Shown one piece after another: positions 1-5,518 of a stretch of DNA of 5,518 nucleotides. Position 1 is the first letter of the stretch, and the number at the start of each line of letters is the position of its first letter. The notes beneath the pieces were generated by a model. That model was not told the origin of the DNA, made no database searches, and saw only the letters and a program-made list of their open reading frames with translations. The stretch is from positions 1-5,518 of the forward strand of contig JAJYIC010000189.1 in the NCBI GenBank assembly GCA_021790295.1, in the 5' to 3' direction. This DNA is from Pseudomonadota bacterium (GTDB lineage Bacteria; Pseudomonadota; Alphaproteobacteria; ATCC43930; CGMCC-115725). A program made the translations under genes and the position numbers.

Positions 1-260
1 CCGATCTCGCGATCGGGGGGCTTGGCCCGGAATTGGCGCAACGCGCCTTTGCCCGTATCGATCGGCCGGAGATCGAGGCCTTTGTCGTTCCCGGAGGCAA
101 TTTTCCGACCCTGGCGTTTGTCGCGGGCTGGGAGAACCTTTACAAGAAGCCGGTCGTCACCACCAACCAGGCCTCGATCTGGGCGATGCTGCGCGCGTTC
201 GAGGAGGGCGAGCGCCTTTCCGGTCTCGGCCGGCTTCTCGAAGAGGTCCCGGGCGGCTGA
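1..260 (+). CDS. C-terminal part of an Asp/Glu racemase superfamily protein (maleate isomerase / arylmalonate decarboxylase-like), 5' end outside window
   Basis: The reading frame is open from base 3 to the TGA at 258-260 and gives 85 residues, so only the C-terminal third of a roughly 240-residue protein is present. The diagnostic block is KKPVVTTNQASIW (residues about 47-59 of the visible part), which matches the G-K-P-V-V-x-(S/T)-N-Q-A-x-x-W motif near the C-terminus of maleate cis-trans isomerases and arylmalonate decarboxylases. Before it lies VVPGGNFPT, where members with two catalytic cysteines have an S-C-T-N-type segment; here the cysteine position is glycine. Family members isomerise, racemise or decarboxylate small carboxylic acids in the cytoplasm. 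The substrate is unknown. The gene sits 187 bp upstream of the importer's binding protein in the same orientation, so it may act on the imported compound (inference). The internal TTG at 33 is not the true start. Confidence 0.75.
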   Translation, partial: DLAIGGLGPELAQRAFARIDRPEIEAFVVPGGNFPTLAFVAGWENLYKKPVVTTNQASIWAMLRAFEEGERLSGLGRLLEEVPGG

Positions 261-376
261 GGGCGGAACGGGGCTGCGCGGCGAAGGCGGCGGTTCGGGT
301 GAGAAGGCGCGGAAGACGCAGAGCGATGCGGCAAGCTGTCGCGCCATTGGCGAGGATCGACGGCGATTTTTCCTGT

Positions 377-394
377 CTCGCGGCAATCCGCGGG
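377..394 (+). promoter_or_regulatory. Small inverted repeat upstream of the binding-protein gene, possible operator or 5'-leader hairpin
   Basis: A 7-bp stem (CTCGCGG / CCGCGGG, one T-G pair) encloses the loop CAAT, 53 bp before the binding-protein start. It lies in the 187-bp gap (261-447) between the isomerase-like gene and the transporter. No T-run follows on the + strand, so it is not a standard intrinsic terminator. A weak extended -10-like string, TGTGCTAAACT (402-412), lies just downstream, but no good -35 box sits at the right distance. The gap shows no other convincing signal. Regulatory function is inferred only from position. Confidence 0.25.
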
Positions 395-447
395 CGAAAC
401 CTGTGCTAAACTCTTTGAACGAGCAGGCGTGGAAACAGGAGAAGGCG

Positions 448-1695
448 ATGTCGAAGCCCTCGAAATTCCTTACCAGGCGCAGAATCCTTGAAGCCGGTGC
501 GGCCGTCGCGGCGTTGCCGATCGCCGCGCCCTTTATCGTCAAGGCGCGTGGCGAGAGCCCGGTAAAGATCGGCTTTATCGATCCTTTTTCCGGGACTTAT
601 GCGGCGCTCGGCGGCTATGAGCTGAACGGCGCGCGCATGGCTTTGACCGAGATCAACGCCAAAGGCGGCATCCTCGGGCGCAGCGTCGAGATCATCCCCG
701 AGGACAGCGCCGCGGACGTCGGCAAGGCGACGGTCAAATTCCACAAGCTCGTCGAGCAGGACAAAGTCGATTTCATCTCGGGCTCGGTCTCTTCGGCCGT
801 GTCGCTAGCGTTGAGTCACGCCGCAAACCTCAAAGGCATCCTTTATCTCGATACCGGCGGGCACGTCGATACGGTGACCGGCCAGCATTGCCATTGGACG
901 ACCTTCAAGATCTGTTCCGACACCTGGATGTTGGCGAACGCCATAACGAAGACTTTGGTCACCAAGTTCGGCAAACGCTGGTACATCTCGACGCCCGATT
1001 ACGCCTGGGGACATTTCCTCGAAGCGGGCTTCGCCTCCCTTCTCAAACAGAACGGCGGGACCCTTCTCGGCAACGCCCTGATGCCTTTGGGCTCGACCGA
1101 TTTCTCTTCGGTCCTGATCAAGGTCCAGGCGGCGAAGCCTGAGGTCTTTATCGTCCTTCAGGGCGGCGACGATTTCGTCAACCTGATGAAGCAGGCCACC
1201 CAGTTCGGCATGACCAAAAAGATGGCTTTCGGTTACGGCCTCGTCGAGTTCGAAAACCTCGTGGCGCTTCCGCAACCCGCGCGGACCGGCTGGGGCGTGA
1301 TGGAATGGTGGTGGCAGCAACCGAAAAATCTCCATGCCGCCGCTTTTGTCGCCAAATACCGCAAGCTTTATGCGAAAACCCCGAGCGCGCGAAGCTGGTT
1401 CGGCTATGTCGCGATGCATTCGATCGCCATGGGCGCGGCCAAGGCGAAAAGCCTCGAGTCGATCAAGGTTGCGCGCGCCATCGAAGGGATGGCACTGCCG
1501 CCGGAACTCGCTCTCGGTCCTTATCCGATTTCCTATCGCGCGCAAGATCACCAGCTGTTGATCACCGAATTCGTGGGCGAAGTGAACGGCACGGGCAAAT
1601 ATCCCGATTTCTTCGAGGTCAAGGAGACCATTCCGGGAACGAAGCTGGCGAAATCGCCGGCGGCCAAAGGGTGCAAGATCACCTATCCTGCGTGA
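448..1695 (+). CDS. Tat-exported periplasmic substrate-binding protein of a branched-chain amino acid-type (HAAT) ABC importer
   Basis: This 415-residue protein captures a ligand in the periplasm and delivers it to the LivHM-type permease encoded downstream. The ATG at 448 is chosen because AGGAG (437-441) lies 6 bases upstream and because the product then begins with a twin-arginine leader: TRRRIL at residues 9-14, a hydrophobic stretch at about 18-31, and possible cleavage after A33 (VKA). The mature start VKIGFIDPFSG, followed by GGYELNGARMALTEINAKGGILGR (about 56-78), is typical of the type I periplasmic-binding fold of the LivJ/LivK family (COG0683-like). SGSVSS (111-116) is at the usual ligand-carboxylate loop. 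Unusual local features are the HCH cluster at 147-149 with Cys156, and W282 plus W287-W289. The sequence resembles binding proteins for aromatic and other organic acids more than classical LivJ, so the cargo is left open. The frame stays open upstream to base 22, but that extension lacks coding character and would bury the Tat leader. Confidence 0.93.
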   Translation: MSKPSKFLTRRRILEAGAAVAALPIAAPFIVKARGESPVKIGFIDPFSGTYAALGGYELNGARMALTEINAKGGILGRSVEIIPEDSAADVGKATVKFHKLVEQDKVDFISGSVSSAVSLALSHAANLKGILYLDTGGHVDTVTGQHCHWTTFKICSDTWMLANAITKTLVTKFGKRWYISTPDYAWGHFLEAGFASLLKQNGGTLLGNALMPLGSTDFSSVLIKVQAAKPEVFIVLQGGDDFVNLMKQATQFGMTKKMAFGYGLVEFENLVALPQPARTGWGVMEWWWQQPKNLHAAAFVAKYRKLYAKTPSARSWFGYVAMHSIAMGAAKAKSLESIKVARAIEGMALPPELALGPYPISYRAQDHQLLITEFVGEVNGTGKYPDFFEVKETIPGTKLAKSPAAKGCKITYPA

Positions 1696-1744
1696 AGCCT
1701 CGGGGGGGCGCGACCTCCTTTCGGCTCGCGGGAGCCTCATGAAG

Positions 1745-1765
1745 CGGCGGCCGGCGCGGCCGCCG
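1745..1765 (+). promoter_or_regulatory. GC-rich intercistronic hairpin 1 between binding protein and livH
   Basis: A perfect 8-bp stem (CGGCGGCC / GGCCGCCG) has the loop GGCGC and begins 49 bp after the binding-protein stop. The following bases (AAAGTTGTGGTTTTG) contain only a short, displaced T-run, so it is at best a partial terminator. Such structures often protect or partly terminate the mRNA after a binding-protein gene, keeping that protein in excess over the permease. That role is inferred here. Confidence 0.4.
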
Positions 1766-1799
1766 AAAGTTGTGGTTTTGCGCGGCCGCTCTCAGGGAT

Positions 1800-1824
1800 G
1801 GCGCCGGTTTTGCCGGCCGGCGCC
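1800..1824 (+). promoter_or_regulatory. GC-rich intercistronic hairpin 2 between binding protein and livH
   Basis: A perfect 8-bp inverted repeat (GGCGCCGG / CCGGCGCC) encloses a 9-base loop. An alternative, mutually exclusive 5-bp fold exists inside it (GCCGG at 1803-1807 with CCGGC at 1813-1817, loop TTTTG). With hairpin 1 it occupies the middle of the 230-bp gap 1696-1925, which contains no credible gene. The gap ends in a strong ribosome-binding site for livH. Confidence 0.35.
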
Positions 1825-1925
1825 GCAATTCGGCCGGGGATGGGATTCGGGCGCAAGAACGATAAAATCGCGCGTTCGCCCGGGGGCGCGCGTTCTTCTG
1901 CGCTTCGCAAAAGGAAAGGAAGCGG

Positions 1926-2795
1926 ATGGAACTCGTCTTGTTCGATGCTTTCAACGGGCTTATCCAGGGCACTTTCTACGCCCTCATGGCGCTCGGCCTT
2001 TCCCTCATCATCAGTCTCAATTCGGTGATCAATTTCGCCCATGGCGGGTTCATGGTGATCGGCGCCTATCTGGCCTTCACCTTGGCCCCTTATATCGGCT
2101 TTTGGGGGGCGCTTTTTGCCGGCCCGATCCTCGCGGGCCTTCTCGGCATTCTCGTCGAGCGCGTTCTCGTGCGCCGTCTTTACGGCCGTGCCGACCCGAT
2201 CTACAGCCTCCTTTTGACCTTTGGCCTCGCCCTTATCATCGAGAACAGCGTGCGCAGCATCTGGGGAGCGCAGGGCCAGCCGTTCCGGATCCCGGCCGGG
2301 CTCGATTCCCCGGTGAGTTCCGTCTACTTCTTTCTCACCGGCTATCGCGTTTTCGTGATGGCGGCGATTGCTCTCGCCGCGGCCTCTCTTTTCGCCTTTT
2401 TGCGCTTCTCGCGTTTCGGGCTGCGCATCCGCGCCGGCATCCTCGATCTGGAGACCGTCTCCGCCCTCGGCGTCAACGTCTATCTTTTGCGCGCCGTCAA
2501 TTTTGCCATCGGCATCGCCCTTGCCGGTTTTGCCGGGGTTCTCGCGGCGGGGGTATTGCAGCTTTCGCCGACCATGGGCAATGACGTCATCATGGCGACC
2601 TTTGTCGCCATCGTCGTCGGCGGCATCGGCAGTCTTTTGGGCAGCGTTCTCGGCGGCCTCATCATCGGCCTTGCGGCGGGGGTGACGGCCGCCTATTACC
2701 CGGTCGCCAGCGATGTCGTCATTTACGTCATCATGGCCTTTGTCCTGATCGTGCGGCCGCGCGGGCTTTTGGGCCAGGAAGGGCTTTTCGAATGA
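1926..2795 (+). CDS. livH: HAAT-family ABC importer permease, LivH type
   Basis: This 289-residue integral membrane protein is one of the two channel-forming subunits of the importer. The ATG at 1926 is preceded by an AAAGGAAG-type ribosome-binding site (about 1915-1922). The N-terminus FNGLIQGTFYALMALGLSLI and the NFAHGGFMVIGAY block (36-48) are hallmarks of LivH. GILVERVLVRRLYGR (74-88) matches the conserved cytoplasmic segment after the first helices. The ATPase-contacting loop is FGLRIRAGILDLETVSALGVN (164-184), and the protein ends in VVGGIGSLLGSVLGGLIIGL and RPRGLLG (277-283). About eight hydrophobic membrane spans are visible, and the length is normal for the family (about 290). The stop overlaps the livM start as ATGA, and livM, livG and livF follow without gaps, so the four are co-translated. 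No substitutions of concern were seen. Substrate choice is set mainly by the binding protein. Confidence 0.95.
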   Translation: MELVLFDAFNGLIQGTFYALMALGLSLIISLNSVINFAHGGFMVIGAYLAFTLAPYIGFWGALFAGPILAGLLGILVERVLVRRLYGRADPIYSLLLTFGLALIIENSVRSIWGAQGQPFRIPAGLDSPVSSVYFFLTGYRVFVMAAIALAAASLFAFLRFSRFGLRIRAGILDLETVSALGVNVYLLRAVNFAIGIALAGFAGVLAAGVLQLSPTMGNDVIMATFVAIVVGGIGSLLGSVLGGLIIGLAAGVTAAYYPVASDVVIYVIMAFVLIVRPRGLLGQEGLFE

Positions 2796-3736
2796 CCGGG
2801 CGCCTCGCGCGTTCGCTCATCCTCTGGGTGCTTTTGCTTCTCGTGCCTTTCTGGCTGCCGATGGTCGGCGGCTATACGGCACTCGCCAGCCGCATCCTCG
2901 TCTATGCGCTTTGCGCCATGGGCCTCAATCTCCTGCTCGGCTTTACCGGGATGATGTCCTTCGGCCAGGCCGCTTATTTCGGGCTCGGCGGTTACGGCGC
3001 CGGGCTTGTGCTCGTTCACCTGAGCGGGAGCAGCTGGCTTGCCGTTCTCGCGGGGACTGTTCTCGGCGGGGCCGCGGCTTTTCTCCTCGGGCCTGTCGTG
3101 ATGCGCCGGCGCGGCATCTATTTCGCGATGATCACCGTCGCCGTAGGCCAGATCTTTTTTTTCGTCGCCGAACGTTGGGACAGCCTTACCGGAGGCGAGG
3201 ACGGCCTGACCGGATTTTCCCGCCAGCCTCTCCATTTCGGCGGCTACGTTCTGCCTCTGTCGGACGTGCCGTTTTATTACTTCGTGCTCTTTTTCTTTGC
3301 CCTCGCCGCCGGGGTCATGGCCCTCGTCCTGCGTTCGCCTCTCGGCCACAGCTTTGTGGCGATCCGCGAAAACCGCAGGCGCGCGGCCTTTCTCGGCATC
3401 CATGTCGAGCGTTACGTGTGGGCCGCTTTCGCTTTCGCCGGGTTGATCGGCGGCCTCGCCGGCGCGCTCAATGCATTGCAAAACAACTTCGTCTCTCCCG
3501 AAAACCTTTATTGGGTCGAATCCGGGAATTTCGTGATCATCGCGGTTCTCGGCGGCATGCGCAGTTTCTGGGGACCTTTGATCGGGTCGATCATCTTTAT
3601 CGGCATCCAGGATTATGTGAGCTCCCTTTTTCCGAACAATTGGGAGTCTTTGATCGGCGTTCTCTTCATCATTGTCGTCCTTTTCTTCCCGAACGGGATT
3701 CTCGGCATCATTCGGCGAAGGGCCGGCCTCGCATGA
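2792..3736 (+). CDS. livM: HAAT-family ABC importer permease, LivM type
   Basis: This 314-residue second permease subunit is expected to pair with LivH in the inner membrane. It starts at an ATG that overlaps the livH stop (ATGA). AGGAAGGG (2776-2783) gives an independent ribosome-binding site 8 bases upstream. A hydrophobic N-terminus is followed by GLNLLLGFTGMMSFGQAAYFGLGGYG (44-69), the diagnostic LivM block. RRRGIYFAMITVAVGQIF (105-122) and GGEDGLTG (134-141) follow. The coupling loop for the ATPases is RSPLGHSFVAIRENRRRAAFLGI (181-203). NNFVSPENLYWVESGNFVI (231-249), GGMRSFWGPLIGSIIF (254-269) and FFPNGILGI (298-306) complete the family pattern. It is on the short side for LivM because the extra N-terminal region of the E. 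coli protein is absent, as is common in environmental paralogues. It overlaps livG by 4 bp. Confidence 0.95.
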   Translation: MTGRLARSLILWVLLLLVPFWLPMVGGYTALASRILVYALCAMGLNLLLGFTGMMSFGQAAYFGLGGYGAGLVLVHLSGSSWLAVLAGTVLGGAAAFLLGPVVMRRRGIYFAMITVAVGQIFFFVAERWDSLTGGEDGLTGFSRQPLHFGGYVLPLSDVPFYYFVLFFFALAAGVMALVLRSPLGHSFVAIRENRRRAAFLGIHVERYVWAAFAFAGLIGGLAGALNALQNNFVSPENLYWVESGNFVIIAVLGGMRSFWGPLIGSIIFIGIQDYVSSLFPNNWESLIGVLFIIVVLFFPNGILGIIRRRAGLA

Positions 3737-4478
3737 GCCTTTTGGAGCTCAAAAACGTATCGCGCGTCTTCGGCAAGCTCACCGCCTTGGAGGACGTTTC
3801 CCTGGAGATGGAAGAAGGCGAGCTTTATGCGGTGATCGGCCCCAACGGCGCCGGCAAGACGACGCTTTTCAATCTCATCAGCGGCTTCTTTCCGGCGACC
3901 AGCGGCGAGATCCGGTTCGACGGCGTGGAGGTGACGAGGCTTTCTCCCGAAAGGCGGGTGGCGGCGGGCCTTGTGCGCACCTTTCAGATCACCGAGATCT
4001 TCCCCGAGCTTTCGGTTTTCGAGAACATCCGCATCGGCGTCGAGGCGCAATTGGGGTGCAGCGCGCAACCCTGGCCGAGCCGCGGCCTCGCGCGACGGAT
4101 CGACCGGAGGGTCGAGGAACTCCTCGCGATCACCGCACTTTCCTCCCAAGGCGGACGCAGGGCAAGCGTCCTCACCCATGGCGACCAGCGCGTCGTCGAA
4201 GTGACGATGGCTTTGAGCCTCAAACCGAGGCTCCTCCTTCTCGACGAGCCGACGGCCGGGATGGGGCGGGCGGAGACCCAGCATATGGTCAATCTCATCC
4301 GCTCCCTTCACCAAGAGCAGAAACTCAGCATCCTTTTTATCGAGCACGACATGGATGTCGTCTTCGGCATCGCCGATCGCATCAGCGTTCTCAACGCCGG
4401 CCGGGTTCTCGCCACGGGAACGCCCAAGGAGATCGCGGCCAACCCCCGCGTCCAGACCGCTTATCTCGGAGAGGCGGC

Positions 4479-4482
<4 letters not shown>
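3733..4482 (+). CDS. livG: HAAT-family ABC importer ATPase, LivG type
   Basis: This 249-residue cytoplasmic ATPase powers transport as a partner of LivF. The ATG at 3733 overlaps the livM stop (ATGA); GAAGGG (3717-3722) is a plausible but distant ribosome-binding site, so coupling probably drives initiation. In order the protein shows Walker A GPNGAGKT (36-43), the Q-loop glutamine in RTFQ (Q85), the ABC signature LTHGDQR (147-153), Walker B LLLLDEP (167-173), the AGM segment expected after the D-loop (175-177), and the switch histidine in IEHDM (H205). The FPELSVFENIRIG block (90-102) and the C-terminal GTPKEI segment are typical of LivG. The signature carries threonine where the consensus LSxGxQ has serine, a conservative change. 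All ATP-contacting residues are present, so the enzyme should be active. It overlaps livF by 4 bp. Confidence 0.95.
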
Positions 4483-5198
<716 letters not shown>

Positions 5199-5231
5199 AA
5201 GGCCCCATTTTCGGCACTGCAAGAAGGGGTG

Positions 5232-5244
5232 ACCGGCGCCGGGT
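5232..5244 (+). terminator. Weak candidate end-of-operon hairpin after livF
   Basis: The perfect palindrome CCGGCGCCGG (5233-5242) sits inside ACC...GGGT and is followed by TTTGC, 34 bp after the livF stop. The stem is short and the T-run is only three bases, so intrinsic termination would be weak. A second palindrome, TTCGGCCGAA (5261-5270), follows. No better terminator was seen between livF and the convergent selC, so termination may be Rho-dependent (inference). Confidence 0.25.
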
Positions 5245-5307
5245 TTGCTAAAGGGCGCGGTTCGGCCGAAGGCGTAGGCTTCCCGCTTCGAATTCCCTTA
5301 TCATCGC

Positions 5308-5324
5308 ATCGGGCGCCCCCCGAT
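5308..5324 (-). terminator. Candidate 3' hairpin downstream of selC
   Basis: A perfect 6-bp stem (ATCGGG / CCCGAT) with a 5-base loop lies 10 bases beyond the 3' end of the tRNA on the - strand. It could act in 3'-end formation of the selB-selC transcript. No T-run follows it on the - strand, so a classical intrinsic terminator is not supported. Confidence 0.3.
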
Positions 5325-5334
5325 CGCGGCGAAG

Positions 5335-5426
5335 CGGAAGAGGCAGGAGTCGAACCTACCGGAGACGCCTTCGCGCCCCCCGACGGATTTGAAGTCCGCG
5401 CGCCCCACCGGGAGCGATGCTCTTCC
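5335..5426 (-). tRNA. selC: tRNA-Sec (selenocysteine), anticodon TCA
   Basis: On the - strand a 92-base cloverleaf with the tRNA-Sec layout can be drawn by hand. It begins GGAAGAGC and ends CTCTTCC plus discriminator G. The D-arm has the long 6-bp stem with 4-base loop peculiar to tRNA-Sec (CGCTCC, CGGT, GGGGCG). The anticodon loop is CTTCAAA with anticodon TCA (5390-5392), as in E. coli selC. The variable arm is long, with a stem of about 8 bp (GGGGGCGC / GCGTCTCC) and loop GAAG. The T-arm is GTAGG, TTCGACT, CCTGC. The tRNA reads UGA as selenocysteine after charging with serine and conversion by SelA, and is delivered by SelB. CCA is not encoded (CTT follows the discriminator). The acceptor plus T branch counts 7+5 pairs (or 8+4 with a C-C mismatch) rather than 8+5. 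It lies 6 bases after the selB-like tail and is probably co-transcribed with it. Confidence 0.93.
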
Positions 5427-5432
5427 CTCGGC

Positions 5433-5518
5433 TCAACCGAACTCTCCGCCGACCGCGCCGAGCATGATGCGCGCCTCGCCGAGGCGGCGGGTCACTCACA
5501 TCATATCAAAGCTTTCGA
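5433..5518 (-). CDS. selB: C-terminal tail of SelB (selenocysteine-specific elongation factor), partial, with an in-frame TGA
   Basis: Reading the - strand from 5516 gives ESFDMM, then TGA (5498-5496), then VTRRLGEAR and further residues to a second TGA (5435-5433). This resembles the final winged-helix of SelB, where the family has a pattern like E-(Y/F)-F-D-R-x-G-(F/V)-T-R-R-x-G-(D/E)-x-R-x-L (from memory of E. coli and related proteins). SelB is the GTPase that carries Sec-tRNA to the ribosome and binds the SECIS hairpin through its C-terminal winged helices. Only about 28 codons lie in the window. The TGA falls on the expected glycine, one base from GGA; a gene caller would end the protein there. 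The other two - strand frames also contain stops in this stretch. The match is short, so identity rests on the motif plus adjacency to selC. It may be a truncated, mutated or recoded gene. Confidence 0.6.

Noticed and set aside
22..447. N-terminal extension of the binding-protein frame from a TTG at 22
   Set aside because: It runs through the isomerase-like gene in another frame, gives arginine/serine-rich non-homologous sequence, and would bury the Tat leader; the ATG at 448 has a good ribosome-binding site.
805..1740. 311-codon open frame on the - strand
   Set aside because: It is antisense to the binding protein and rich in Arg/Gly/Asp in the manner of shadow frames in GC-rich DNA; no recognisable domain.
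2723..3481. 252-codon open frame on the - strand, and a + strand frame running through livM from 2911
   Set aside because: Both are shadows of livM with low-complexity charged composition. The real part of the + strand frame is livG from 3733.
5313..5383. Repeated GCGCCCCCCGA at 5313-5323 and 5373-5383 as possible attachment-site repeats at the tRNA gene
   Set aside because: It is only 11 bases of GC-rich sequence, one copy lies within the tRNA variable arm rather than its 3' end, and there is no integrase or foreign-looking DNA in the window.
5464..5518. Possible + strand gene start at the ATG pair 5464/5467 running off the window
   Set aside because: No ribosome-binding site, Arg/Ser-rich composition, and the - strand of the same bases reads as the SelB tail next to selC.

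Overview
The window is GC-rich and densely coded. It looks like a chromosomal segment of an alphaproteobacterium, probably in or near the Rhizobiales. That assignment is an inference from base composition, codon choice, the Tat-type leader on the binding protein and a selB-selC pair; no taxonomic marker is present to prove it.

Layout on the + strand: (1) the last 85 codons of an Asp/Glu-racemase-superfamily protein (maleate isomerase / arylmalonate decarboxylase-like); (2) a 187-bp gap; (3) a Tat-exported periplasmic binding protein of the branched-chain/hydrophobic amino acid (HAAT) ABC family; (4) a 230-bp gap with two strong GC hairpins; (5) a tightly overlapped run livH-livM-livG-livF. 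Together these encode one complete HAAT importer: binding protein, two permeases and two ATPases. The last three junctions are 4-bp start/stop overlaps (ATGA, ATGA, GTGA), which implies translational coupling in one operon. The cargo cannot be read from the sequence. The neighbouring isomerase/decarboxylase-like gene hints at a carboxylic or aromatic acid rather than leucine.

On the - strand, convergent with the liv operon, lies a selenocysteine tRNA gene (selC, anticodon TCA). Six bases upstream of its 5' end is what reads as the C-terminal tail of selB, the selenocysteine-specific elongation factor. This marks a selB-selC locus and so an organism that makes selenoproteins.

The most interesting signals are in this last 190 bp. 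The SelB-like tail is interrupted by an in-frame TGA exactly where the family is expected to have glycine, and a small hairpin follows that TGA at roughly bacterial-SECIS distance. The tRNA-Sec also appears to have a 12-bp rather than the usual 13-bp acceptor/T branch. The rest of the window is an ordinary, well-formed ABC importer operon.
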